Source: JABWCK01 sp043822385 (lineage in GTDB: Archaea; Micrarchaeota; Micrarchaeia; Norongarragalinales; Norongarragalinaceae). Taken from it: DNA of 64,000 nt. The DNA lies in NCBI GenBank assembly GCA_043822385.1, contig JBDRBT010000006.1, forward strand, positions 1-64,000. Direction: 5' to 3'. Positions 42,454-51,502 of the stretch are shown one piece after another. The stretch's first letter is position 1; every line of letters begins with the position of its first letter. The translations under genes were made by a program, and so were the position numbers. The notes under the pieces were generated by a model, which was not told the origin of the DNA, made no database searches, and saw only the letters and a program-made list of their open reading frames with translations.

Positions 42454-45400
42454 ATGACTATTATTGGCTCAATCAAGTTTTCGTTGTTTTCACCTAATGA
42501 CATACGAAAAATGAGTACTACGCGTATTACTGTTCCAGATACTTACGATGAAGATGGTTACCCGATTGTTGGTGGTTTAGCGGACCAGAGGCTTGGCGTG
42601 ATTGATCCGGGTTTGAAATGCAAGTCTTGTGGTTCTAGAATGAAGGATTGCCCAGGACACTTTGGGCACATTGAGTTAGTTCGTCCAGTAGTTCACGTTG
42701 GTTTTGCTAAAACAGTTTACCAGTTATTGAAAGCTACTTGCAGGAAGTGCGGTAGGTTAATGGTTTTAGCTGACCTTGAAAAAACTAAACAAAGCAATGA
42801 GTGTCCTCATTGTGGAGAAAAACAAAAGAAAGTAAAATTTGTTAAGCCAACTGGTTTTTTTGAAGACGACCGAAAAGTATTGCCTAATGAACTTCGCGAA
42901 AGGTTAGAGCGTATTCCTCAGGAAGACTTAGACGTATTGAAGGTTAAAATAAGGCCTGAGTGGGTGGTTTTAACGGTCTTGATTGTTCCTCCTGTTACTG
43001 TACGCCCTTCAATTACTCTTGAGACGGGAGAACGAAGTGAAGATGATTTAACTCACAAGCTAGTGGATATTTTGCGTATAAACCAACGGCTTGAGGAAAA
43101 CGTTGAAGCAGGGGCTCCTCAATTGATTATTGAAGACTTGTGGGAGTTATTGCAGTACCACGTTTCTACTTATTTTGATAATGAGACTGCTGGTATTCCG
43201 CCCGCTAGACACAGGAGTGGTAGGCAGTTGAAGACTTTGTTCCAGAGGCTTAAAGGTAAGGAAGGCAGGTTTAGGTACAACTTGTCTGGAAAGAGAGTTA
43301 ACTTTTCTGCGAGAACCGTTATTTCTCCTGACCCGACTCTTGGAATAAATGAACTTGGTGTTCCGGATGAAATTGCTTCTGAATTAACCGTGCCTATTAG
43401 CGTTACTGAATGGAATTTAGAAAACGTCAAGATTTTGCTTAAAGAAAAAATGGATAAAATTAGTTACGTTGTTAGGCCTGATGGACGAAGAAAGAAACTG
43501 AGTGCATCTAATTTAGATGAAGTTTTAGGTGAATTAGCTCCCGGTTATTTTGTTGAACGACAGTTAATTGATGGAGATTTTGTTTTGTTTAACCGACAGC
43601 CTTCATTACACAGAGTTTCAATGATGTGCCACCGTGTTAGAGTTTTGCCTGGAAAAACCTTTAGGTTTAATGTTGCTGTTTGCAATCCATATAACGCGGA
43701 CTACGATGGGGATGAAATGAACATGCACGTTCCTCAAAACGAGGAAGCTCAAAGCGAAGCAGCTTTGTTAATGAGTGTTAAAGAACAAATATTGTCTCCA
43801 CGAAAAGGGTTTGCAATTATCGCGCCTAGTTTAGATCACATTACTGGCTTGTACTTATTGACTCAAGATGAAGTTTCTTGGTCTAGGGAAGAGGCTTGCA
43901 CTTTACTTAATGAAGCAGGAATAACTAACGAAAACGTTAACAAAACTATTTCCGGTAAAGACTTGTTTTCAATGATTTTGCCTCCTGAATTAAATTTCGA
44001 GTGCATTAACAAAAGCAAGGAAAAAGTTGTCATAAAAAAAGGAAAACTTGTTAGTGGTCACATTGATGGGAAAGTAAGTACTATTCTAGTTGAAGAAATT
44101 TTCAAGAAACTTGGTTCTGAAGCGGCTTCTGATTATTTGGATCGAACAACCAAATTGTCTGTTGCAGTCACTACTTTCTACGGTTTTTCTTTGAGCATGG
44201 ATGATTATAAAATAACTCCGAAAGCTAAAGAAGAAATAACTCAGTTGTATGAAGAAGGAAGAAAGAAAGTACGCGAGTTAATCAAGCTTTATCGTACTGG
44301 AAAATTAGAGAGAAAACCCGGTAAAACACTAAAGGAAACTCTAGAAGAGCAAGTAATGAGTGTAGTTGAATTAATTCGTTTTCACTCTTGGTCTATAGTT
44401 AAAGACAACATCAAGCTAAATGCGGTTGTTATTGGTGGTAAAGAATTGAAGCAAAACTCTGCTTTGTTAATGGCTAGTTCAGGCGCGAGAGGTAAGCCAA
44501 TAAACGTAGTGCAAATGACTTCCTTAGTTGGCCAGCAAGCAGTTAGAGGAAAGAGAATGACTGCAGGGTTTAGGAATAGAATTCTACCTCACTTTTTGCG
44601 TGGTGACTTATCTGATTCTTCTCGTGGTTTTGTTAAGAATAATTACGTTGACGGCTTAACTGCCTTTGAGTATTTCTTCCACGCTGCTGGAGGAAGGGAC
44701 TCGGTAGTAGACAAGGGCGTAAACCCTGCTAAAACAGGTTACATGCAGAGGCGTTTAATTAATGCTTTCCAAGACTTTTTCGTTGATTCCGATTATAGCG
44801 TTAGGGATGCGGAAGGTAATTTGATTCAATTCCTTTACGGTGACGATGGAAATGACCCATGTACTAATGAGGCTATTGCTCCTGGAGAGCCAGTTGGAGT
44901 AGTTGCCGCACAATCTATTGGTGAACCTGGCACGCAAATGACTTTAAGAACGTTCCACTATGCTGGAGTAGCTTCTTTAGCACAATTAGGGTTCACTCGA
45001 TTGGTTGAATTAGTTGATGCTAGACGCACGCCTAAAAAACCAGTTATGGAAATTCACTTGCAAAAGAAATTCCAGAAAGATTACGATGCAGTAAAGAAAA
45101 TTGCTTCAAGCATTGAGCAAGTTACGCTTAGAGATATTGCTGAAATAAAGGAAGACTTCATCAAGAAAGTAGTAACCATTACTTTCAACAAGCAATTAAT
45201 GCGTGAAAAAAATATTAAAGAAAAAGAAATAATTGAAAAGATAAAAGAATTAGCTGAATTTAGCGTCAAGGATGATGTTCTCGTGATAAAACCAAAGAAC
45301 GAGTCTTTGAAGAATATTCGCTTGCTTACCACTAAGATGGGTGACTTGCATTTGCAAGGCATTTCTGGAATAAGCCGAGCTATTATTGTAGAATCAAAGA

Positions 45401-45852
45401 AGGACCAGGGAATTGAATTAACTATTGCTACGGAAGGATCTAACTTGAAGGAAGTATTCAAGATTCCTGAAGTTGATAGTTACTTTACTACTACTAATGA
45501 CGTTAAAGAAATTGCTGAAGTCTTAGGTATTGAAGCAGGAAGAAACTCTATTATTCAGGAAGTAATGAAGGTTTTAGATGCTCAAGATCTTGATGTTGAC
45601 TTGAGGCACATAATGCTTATTGCGGATGCAATGGCGTTTAAGGGAGCTATTCTTTCAGTAGGCCGGCACGGTTTAGCTGGGAAGAAGGCTTCAGTAATCG
45701 CCAGGGCTGCTTTCGAGGAAACTGCCAAGCACTTGTTGAATGCTTGCGTTCACGGGGAAGTAGATAACTTGAGTGGCGTAGCTGAAAATATTATTGTCGG
45801 ACAAACTATTCCTTGCGGAACCGGTAAAGTAAACCTCGAGTACAAACCTTGA
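42454..45852 (+). CDS. rpoA: DNA-directed RNA polymerase subunit A, A' and A'' fused and compacted
   Basis: About 1132 residues in one uninterrupted frame; in most archaea A' (about 880) and A'' (about 390) are separate genes. The zinc motif C-K-S-C-G and C-P-G-H-F-G-H lies near the start. The catalytic loop reads N-A-D-Y-D-G-D at residues 414-420 (normally N-A-D-F-D-G-D). The A'-A'' junction is very short: Y-G-D-D-G near 795 is followed about 10 residues later by P-G-E-P-V-G-V-V-A-A-Q-S-I-G-E-P-G-T. The trigger-loop stretch after H-Y-A-G-V-A (about 837) is S-L-A-Q-L-G-F-T-R-L, one residue shorter than, and unlike, the usual N-V-T-L-G-L-P-R-L. The ATG at 42454 suits the ribosome binding site better than a GTG at 42442. 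Confidence 0.95.
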   Translation: MTIIGSIKFSLFSPNDIRKMSTTRITVPDTYDEDGYPIVGGLADQRLGVIDPGLKCKSCGSRMKDCPGHFGHIELVRPVVHVGFAKTVYQLLKATCRKCGRLMVLADLEKTKQSNECPHCGEKQKKVKFVKPTGFFEDDRKVLPNELRERLERIPQEDLDVLKVKIRPEWVVLTVLIVPPVTVRPSITLETGERSEDDLTHKLVDILRINQRLEENVEAGAPQLIIEDLWELLQYHVSTYFDNETAGIPPARHRSGRQLKTLFQRLKGKEGRFRYNLSGKRVNFSARTVISPDPTLGINELGVPDEIASELTVPISVTEWNLENVKILLKEKMDKISYVVRPDGRRKKLSASNLDEVLGELAPGYFVERQLIDGDFVLFNRQPSLHRVSMMCHRVRVLPGKTFRFNVAVCNPYNADYDGDEMNMHVPQNEEAQSEAALLMSVKEQILSPRKGFAIIAPSLDHITGLYLLTQDEVSWSREEACTLLNEAGITNENVNKTISGKDLFSMILPPELNFECINKSKEKVVIKKGKLVSGHIDGKVSTILVEEIFKKLGSEAASDYLDRTTKLSVAVTTFYGFSLSMDDYKITPKAKEEITQLYEEGRKKVRELIKLYRTGKLERKPGKTLKETLEEQVMSVVELIRFHSWSIVKDNIKLNAVVIGGKELKQNSALLMASSGARGKPINVVQMTSLVGQQAVRGKRMTAGFRNRILPHFLRGDLSDSSRGFVKNNYVDGLTAFEYFFHAAGGRDSVVDKGVNPAKTGYMQRRLINAFQDFFVDSDYSVRDAEGNLIQFLYGDDGNDPCTNEAIAPGEPVGVVAAQSIGEPGTQMTLRTFHYAGVASLAQLGFTRLVELVDARRTPKKPVMEIHLQKKFQKDYDAVKKIASSIEQVTLRDIAEIKEDFIKKVVTITFNKQLMREKNIKEKEIIEKIKELAEFSVKDDVLVIKPKNESLKNIRLLTTKMGDLHLQGISGISRAIIVESKKDQGIELTIATEGSNLKEVFKIPEVDSYFTTTNDVKEIAEVLGIEAGRNSIIQEVMKVLDAQDLDVDLRHIMLIADAMAFKGAILSVGRHGLAGKKASVIARAAFEETAKHLLNACVHGEVDNLSGVAENIIVGQTIPCGTGKVNLEYKP

Positions 45853-45880
45853 TTTACTTCAGCTTTTTGATTGAAGTAAA
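45853..45880 (+). terminator. Hairpin directly after rpoA
   Basis: TTTACTTCA (45853-45861) pairs perfectly with TGAAGTAAA (45872-45880), loop 10 bases, immediately after the rpoA stop. It is followed by A residues, not T residues, on this strand, so it may stabilise the mRNA end or mark a processing point rather than act as an intrinsic terminator. Confidence 0.5.
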
Positions 45881-45886
45881 AAAAGA

Positions 45887-45897
45887 GTATATTTAAG
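45887..45897 (+). promoter_or_regulatory. TATA-like promoter for a candidate small RNA
   Basis: GTATATTTAAG, one of the best TATA matches in the window, on the plus strand with no protein gene downstream on that strand for 5 kb. It predicts a start near 45917. Confidence 0.5.
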
Positions 45898-45916
45898 CTA
45901 GTGTACTCCTTGTTTT

Positions 45917-45994
45917 GAGAAAAATCGCCTCCTCTCAACGCAAGGTGTTTGGGAAAACGCGTTAAAGCGTTTTCCTTCACCAACCACTTTTTTT
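45917..45994 (+). ncRNA. Candidate small non-coding RNA between rpoA and polD
   Basis: A 78-base unit with its own TATA-like box upstream and a T7 run (45988-45994) at its end. Two hairpins: TTGAG (45915-45919)/CTCAA (45934-45938), whose loop contains CCTCCT (45928-45933), and a strong GGAAAACGC (45952-45960)/GCGTTTTCC (45967-45975) stem enclosed by GGTG (45944-45947)/CACC (45978-45981). There is no open frame of note. CCTCCT equals the anti-Shine-Dalgarno core, so base pairing to ribosome binding sites is conceivable. Its T run covers the stop codon of the convergent DP2 gene. It could also simply be a bidirectional terminator. Confidence 0.4.
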
Positions 45995-48900
45995 AAAAGT
46001 ATTTTGCTAGCGAGAATTGCTGTGCGTTGTCTTGCTTGAAAATGTCGTTTATTTCTCGTTCGAGTAATGCTAGTCTTTGTTTCAAGTAATCCGGCAAGTT
46101 GTATTTTTCAGTCATTTCCTTGCTTAATTCTAAGTACTTCATTATTCCGCCTTTGTTTATTGTTAGTAATAGTTTTCCGTTGCACTTGCGGCACTTTCCG
46201 CTTAAAGGCACGCGCCTGTATTTAGCGTTGCAGTCTACGCATCTTAGTTTTTGTTTTCCGAATGAACGCAGGTTTCCATACAAGTCGGGTAAAAAGTGTG
46301 ATAAAATTATTTTTTCGCTTGCTTTGCTTTCATCTACCGCCCTGATTTTCCTCATTAATTCTAGTTCAGAGTAAACTTTTTCACTCATGCTTTTTAGTTC
46401 AACGTATTTTGTTACTATCGGGCCTAAAATGCTTGCTTCGTGAGTATACCCGATTCCTTCGTATTGTTCTTCTTTACCTAAGAATTCGCTTATCGTGCTT
46501 ATTTTAGCTTCGCTTGGTGGGAAACTGTTTTCTGAATTCCGGTAAAAATCAAGCGGGTAATCAAAAGAACGATCCATTGCGTGAACTTCATCATCTACTT
46601 CCCGTGGGTCTAGAATAGTAGTTAATACTAGGGCCGCATCCATTTTGCCTCCGCGTGTTTCAGGTAGGAACGAGTAAGAAAAGTTTAGGAACAAGTCCAT
46701 GGCTAGCATTACTGCTAATTCGTCTCCGTCTGCGTTTCTCCTGCAAGCACAATGCAAGTAAGGGTGAGCTAATAGCCCTTGAACGTGCGTGTAACCAATT
46801 ATTCTGCAAGTTATTCCTGCGCTAGTGTGCGGCGCTATTGCCACGAGTACTTTTCCAATCAAGTCTTTTGGTTTGCTGCAGTTGTAGTAAGAAGAAAGGT
46901 TGTACAAGTAAACTAGTTCGTCATCAATGAATTGCGTTACTCGATAAAAATATCCTAAAGCGTGTTCTGAAATAACAACGTCTTGAGGGAATATTTCTAT
47001 TATTTGATCCGTGTTTTCAATTGGTTTTCCGTGAATGTCTTTTTCGTAGCCTAGTTTTTTTATTTCTTCAATGCTCGCATTTATTTCCCCTGGTTTGAAG
47101 TGAGTTATTGGTATTTCAGTTGAATCGTGTCTTATAGTGCCGTCCCTGAACACGCTTAATTCGTACTTGGCGCGCAGTAATCCTTTCTCTAGTGCTTCAG
47201 GTGTCTTTGCTGCTGAAATCAAGCCTATTACTGCTTTTACTTTTTCCGGCTTACAGTTTACTTTGCTAGCGGCTTTTTCAACTAAGTCCTTCAAGTTTAC
47301 TCTTTGAATCGCGCTCTTTTTTTTCTTTATTTGGCATGAACAAGTCTTTTTCCCGCATTTTACGCAAGTTTCTATACTTATTGTGTCCTGGCCGCATGAA
47401 CTGCATTTATTGTTGTATTGAACGAGTTTGCAGGAACTGCACTCTCGAGTTTCCACTTCGACTTCTATTATTCCCGCATTAGCTGCTTTCATTAAGTCGC
47501 GGGTTTTGCCTCCTGCTTGCCCGATTGGGAACAAGGAGTTTACGGGGGGCTGCATTTTTCTTTCCTTGCTTTTTTCAGGCCTACCCATACTAGTTCCGAC
47601 GTATATTCCTACTTTTTTCTTGATTTTGAATGGTGCTGTTTCATTAATTATTTGCATTACTGTTTTTTCTTCAGAAAAAGCTTTATTGAATTTTTCTAGA
47701 GTCAACCCCTTGTTTTTGATTAATCCTAGCGAGGTTAGTAGTGCGAGCGCGTAGTTTTTTTCTATAATGATTTCATCGTTTTTTACTGAGTGTGGGAAAC
47801 ACATTATTTCCAAGAGTCTTTTTTCACTCGAGTTTTTAAGTGAGTAATTCTTGAATTCAAACCAGTCGTAGTCAAGTTTTCCTTTTTTAATTAAGTATTC
47901 AGCTAGTGTTTTCAATTCTTTTGCGGTTAAGTCATGCCAGTGGAAAGTGTATTTTGGGGCTAGTGGCGCGTTGAATGACGCTGCTTCTTCAAAAGAGATT
48001 TCGTTTATTTCACTAATGCTTTTATGCACGTTTATTTCGTTTAATTCTTTTTGGTACCATTCTTCGCACCAGGCTGAAGCTATTATTGGGTGGTTTGCCT
48101 TGTTGAAGTCGCCGAAGCAAGTAAGCAAGTCGCCTAGGAAAATTATTTCTTTTATTTTTTCTTTTTCTTCATTTGCTTCTTCAACTGAATTGATTTTTTT
48201 TACTGTACCATCTTCCAACAACACTGTTGGGCCTTCGATTGTTTCGCAAGGCGTGACTATGCAGCCTTTTCCAGGGCGTTCTGTTTTAACTTGAGTTCCA
48301 AAAACAGGAAAGTTATCCAAAACCGTCATTGTTGCGGGGTGTATTCCTTTTGCTAGTATTCCGCAAAAACGAGTTCTACCGTACCGCAACCTGAAGCCTC
48401 CTTGAGCCATTGGGAAACTAAAGATTGGTCTCCCGGCTACTATGTCTTGCATGTATTTGGGTACTGGTTTTATCTCGATTTTTTTCTCGTTTTGTTTCGT
48501 TACTTTAACTAGTTTTTCTAGCCAACTCCAGTCTAAACCTGCTTTCTTAGCTATTTTCATTACTTTAGGTGCTTTCAAGCATATTCCTTCGCTTATTACT
48601 AAGCAAACGCCTGAACGCACTTTGTTTGTTTCTATTGAAGCGAGGTTTTTGTACGTGCTTACTTCATAATCTTCAGTTGGCTCGCCGTTAACGCAAATAG
48701 GACAGTTTGTTACTACGTGTTTTACTTCTTCTTCTGTTGGAACGTATTGTCCTGCCCTGGTTTTTAAGGCGTACAAATTTATTTCTTCAACAAACCTGTT
48801 TTGCTCGTCTTCAAGCGGCCTGTAAGCGCCTATACTCATTTTTTTCCTGCAGTAATCCGCAACTAAGAGTGTGAATGCTTGTCCGGTTCCTCCCGCTCCA

Positions 48901-49340
48901 CGAATTGGTCCAGTAAAGTAAACTGCTATGTAGTCCGAGCCGTCTGCGTTCTTTTTTATTTTTACTCTTGATACGCCCTCGATTGGTGCTGAAACTACTC
49001 CCTCAGTGAATAATGCTAGTGCGGAGCGTACTGCTTGTTCTATTAATTCTTCTTTGCTTCCTTGAATGAATTTTTCGTCAAGTATTTCTTTAGCTATTTC
49101 GAAACAAACTTTATCCCGGTTATCTAGTTCTTCAGTTAATTCTCTTATTCTTGTCGCTATTCCCCGCGGGCCTACTAGTCCTTCTACTCTTGCAGCCACG
49201 TCTTTTGCTGGCGCAACTTCCACTCCTTTAGATGGGTCTAAGCCTTTGCTTCGAGCTTGGCTTGCTAAATCAATTTGTTTGGTTATTTCTGTTTCTAGTT
49301 CTTGAAAATAGTTTTTGATTTTAAGGCTGGCTTCAATCAT
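45993..49340 (-). CDS. polC: Family D DNA polymerase large subunit DP2
   Basis: 1115 residues. Catalytic subunit of the archaeal replicative PolD, with a double-psi beta-barrel active site. C-R-R-N-A-D-G-D-E near residue 867 carries the metal-binding acids. Several zinc-type cysteine pairs are seen: C-S-S-C with C-S-S-C-G near 640-665, and C-V-D-C with C-R-K-C near the C-terminus. No intein interrupts it, unlike in several archaea. The ATG overlaps the stop of DP1 (ATGA), so the subunits are coupled. Confidence 0.97.
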   Translation of the reverse strand: MIEASLKIKNYFQELETEITKQIDLASQARSKGLDPSKGVEVAPAKDVAARVEGLVGPRGIATRIRELTEELDNRDKVCFEIAKEILDEKFIQGSKEELIEQAVRSALALFTEGVVSAPIEGVSRVKIKKNADGSDYIAVYFTGPIRGAGGTGQAFTLLVADYCRKKMSIGAYRPLEDEQNRFVEEINLYALKTRAGQYVPTEEEVKHVVTNCPICVNGEPTEDYEVSTYKNLASIETNKVRSGVCLVISEGICLKAPKVMKIAKKAGLDWSWLEKLVKVTKQNEKKIEIKPVPKYMQDIVAGRPIFSFPMAQGGFRLRYGRTRFCGILAKGIHPATMTVLDNFPVFGTQVKTERPGKGCIVTPCETIEGPTVLLEDGTVKKINSVEEANEEKEKIKEIIFLGDLLTCFGDFNKANHPIIASAWCEEWYQKELNEINVHKSISEINEISFEEAASFNAPLAPKYTFHWHDLTAKELKTLAEYLIKKGKLDYDWFEFKNYSLKNSSEKRLLEIMCFPHSVKNDEIIIEKNYALALLTSLGLIKNKGLTLEKFNKAFSEEKTVMQIINETAPFKIKKKVGIYVGTSMGRPEKSKERKMQPPVNSLFPIGQAGGKTRDLMKAANAGIIEVEVETRECSSCKLVQYNNKCSSCGQDTISIETCVKCGKKTCSCQIKKKKSAIQRVNLKDLVEKAASKVNCKPEKVKAVIGLISAAKTPEALEKGLLRAKYELSVFRDGTIRHDSTEIPITHFKPGEINASIEEIKKLGYEKDIHGKPIENTDQIIEIFPQDVVISEHALGYFYRVTQFIDDELVYLYNLSSYYNCSKPKDLIGKVLVAIAPHTSAGITCRIIGYTHVQGLLAHPYLHCACRRNADGDELAVMLAMDLFLNFSYSFLPETRGGKMDAALVLTTILDPREVDDEVHAMDRSFDYPLDFYRNSENSFPPSEAKISTISEFLGKEEQYEGIGYTHEASILGPIVTKYVELKSMSEKVYSELELMRKIRAVDESKASEKIILSHFLPDLYGNLRSFGKQKLRCVDCNAKYRRVPLSGKCRKCNGKLLLTINKGGIMKYLELSKEMTEKYNLPDYLKQRLALLEREINDIFKQDNAQQFSLAKYF

Positions 49341-50809
49341 TGTTCGTCACCAACAAAATTCAAGACTTTTAGTGACCCCGTCTTTAAGTTGTAAACAGGT
49401 AGTTGTGCGGGAGTAGGAACGTGTCCTTGTTTTACTTGAAAATCGGTTCTTGACTGCCAGGTTCCTGAATTAACTATGAAGGTTCCTTTGTAGTCTGCGT
49501 AACCGTTTTTGTGCACGTGCCCGAAGTGAAGAATATCTGGTATTTGTTTTATTACCATTTCATCTTCAGGTAAGGGAATTAAGGGTTTTTCTCCGTAAAC
49601 TGGAGACAAGTGTCTCCTCTTTAAGTATTCAATGCCGACTAGTTCTGGTTGTTCATACCCGTTTTTTAGGCTGGGTAGCGCTTTAATTACGTAATCTATT
49701 GAAGTGCCGTGATAAATCAGTATTTTCAAGTCGTGAATTAAAACCATTGCGGGGTTGGATACGAATAAGACGTTTTCTTTTCCTTCTAGTTGTCGTACGA
49801 ATTCGTTTGATATTCTAGGTGTTGGTTCTGCGGTTCTTGCAGAATCATGGTTTCCGGTTGAAATAATTATTTGAATGTGGTCGGGTATTTGTTTGAAGTA
49901 ATCGCAAAACATTTCGTACTGGCCGTAAATGTCTTTAGTTACTAACTCGCTTTCTTGGTTTGGGTAAATGCCTACTCCGTCAACTATGTCTCCTGCTAAA
50001 ATTAAGTACTTTATTTTGCTTGCTTCCTCGCTGTCTTCGGTTTCTCCTCTTAAGAACTTTATTAGTTTCTGGAATTCCCTTTGCATGAAGTTTTTGCTTC
50101 CAAAGTGAGTGTCTGAAATGAATGCTATTGAAACGTCTTCATTAATTAGTTTTTTTTGTCTTATGGGAACGTCCGGCCAAACAATATTTTCTACAATAAA
50201 CAAGCCTTTACTCATGAAGCCGTCTAAGGCGAGTACGTCATCTTGAAGCACTTGGTTTGCTAGCTCGAGTGTTTTCGCGTCGTTTTTTGATACTAAGCAA
50301 GGTATTAATTCATCTAAGTCTTCTAGCTCAATTAGTTTGTGCTTGTTTTTTGTTTCCCTGCAGTCATTTACCATGCCTATTATGCGCATTTTGTTTCTGT
50401 CAATGCTTTTTTTTGCTTGGCTTAGAGTTACGATAGCGTGTTCGCTTCTTCTTTGTTTTAGTATCAAGCTTAATTGAGCAAAACGGTTTTGAAAGTATTT
50501 AGTAAAGTCTTTTACTTCCCCTATTATTCTGCCTGTTTTTTTTTCTTCATAAACCAGGGAAGTTTTTACTAGTGCTGCAGACGGCGCGTAATCTGTTTTT
50601 TTTTCGCTTGTTGTTTGCCCTGCTTTTTCTGACACGTTTAACTCGTTTAAAACTTCGTCAATAATAGCGTGAGTAATTATGAAGCCTCCCTTCAAGTGAG
50701 TTTCGCATGCTTCTAAGAGTTTTAACGGGTTTTCGTAATTCTTCAAGTGGTTTAATGCTGCTGGTTCTATTAGCAAGCCTCTTTTTTTGGCTTCAAGCAG
50801 TACATCCAT
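49337..50809 (-). CDS. polB: Family D DNA polymerase small subunit DP1 (3'-5' exonuclease)
   Basis: About 490 residues. Mre11-like phosphoesterase proofreading subunit. Metal-binding motifs are visible in order: I-S-D-T-H-F-G-S, A-G-D-I-V-D-G, T-G-N-H-D-S, Y-H-G-T-S and F-G-H-V-H-K-N-G. The N-terminal helical domain and linker precede the OB fold. The ATG at 50809 is chosen over a frame beginning at 50869, because the family starts M-D-V-L-L-E-like and a TATATTAC box near 50850 would start the transcript after the longer start. Confidence 0.95.
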   Translation of the reverse strand: MDVLLEAKKRGLLIEPAALNHLKNYENPLKLLEACETHLKGGFIITHAIIDEVLNELNVSEKAGQTTSEKKTDYAPSAALVKTSLVYEEKKTGRIIGEVKDFTKYFQNRFAQLSLILKQRRSEHAIVTLSQAKKSIDRNKMRIIGMVNDCRETKNKHKLIELEDLDELIPCLVSKNDAKTLELANQVLQDDVLALDGFMSKGLFIVENIVWPDVPIRQKKLINEDVSIAFISDTHFGSKNFMQREFQKLIKFLRGETEDSEEASKIKYLILAGDIVDGVGIYPNQESELVTKDIYGQYEMFCDYFKQIPDHIQIIISTGNHDSARTAEPTPRISNEFVRQLEGKENVLFVSNPAMVLIHDLKILIYHGTSIDYVIKALPSLKNGYEQPELVGIEYLKRRHLSPVYGEKPLIPLPEDEMVIKQIPDILHFGHVHKNGYADYKGTFIVNSGTWQSRTDFQVKQGHVPTPAQLPVYNLKTGSLKVLNFVGDEQ

Positions 50810-50911
50810 TAAAAAACCCACCCAACTATAGAAAAAGACTGAGGAAGTAATATACGTAAAACAAAGCATTTAATTTTATTGCTTTCAATATAACGTTAAA
50901 AGGGAGATTGA

Positions 50912-51445
50912 ATGGAAGAGAGAGATATACAAAAGGAATTGTTTAACTTGGCAGATAAGGGGGATGCTCCTTCAGTTAAGAAAGCTAAGCGGATTATTGA
51001 GCAGGCTAAGCTTCATCCTGATAAATTTAGACACGCGCTTACTAACAACACTTTGTTTTTGCATGCTTGTTCAAAAGGAAATCGCAATTTTGCTGAATTA
51101 CTCCGGGAAAAAGGCGCTGACCCTAATGAAACTAACAACCAGGAGCGCGATGGCTTGATTTTGGCTATACTAAACCGGCATTTTGAGTACGCTAATCATT
51201 TGTTGAATGAAGTACCTAATTTAGATTTAACTAAACGCGATAAATTCAATAAGAGTGCTTTCAAGTATGTTGAAGAACACCTTTCTAAGTTAGAGAAAGA
51301 TAAGGCGAGGATTAAGGCTAAAGTGAAGCCCAGCGTGTCTATGATTAGAAAAATTAGTTCTTTCGAGAAAGAAGGAATTAGCGAGTTAGACCGGATAGAA
51401 CAAGAAGAAGCACTTTTGAAAAGCTTAAGCAAAAAGCTTGAATAG
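50912..51445 (+). CDS. Ankyrin-repeat protein
   Basis: 177 residues. The central part (about 40-115) has two or three ankyrin repeats: N-T-L-F-L-H-A-C-S-K-G, L-L-R-E-K-G-A-D-P-N-E and G-L-I-L-A-I-L-N-R-H-F-E-Y-A-N-H-L-L-N. Basic and helical tails flank it. No signal peptide, so it is cytoplasmic. It has a GGGAG ribosome binding site and a spacer of about 100 bases shared with the divergent polD operon. Partner and role are unknown. Confidence 0.75.
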   Translation: MEERDIQKELFNLADKGDAPSVKKAKRIIEQAKLHPDKFRHALTNNTLFLHACSKGNRNFAELLREKGADPNETNNQERDGLILAILNRHFEYANHLLNEVPNLDLTKRDKFNKSAFKYVEEHLSKLEKDKARIKAKVKPSVSMIRKISSFEKEGISELDRIEQEEALLKSLSKKLE

Positions 51446-51502
51446 CTCTAGTTTTTCTGTTTTTAGAAAGCGTTTTATAAGTGGTTTGAGTGTTTAGTTA
51501 TT

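Noticed and set aside
45993..49340. Intein in DNA polymerase DP2
   Set aside because: DP2 genes often hold inteins, but the length of 1115 residues and continuous family sequence leave no room for one.
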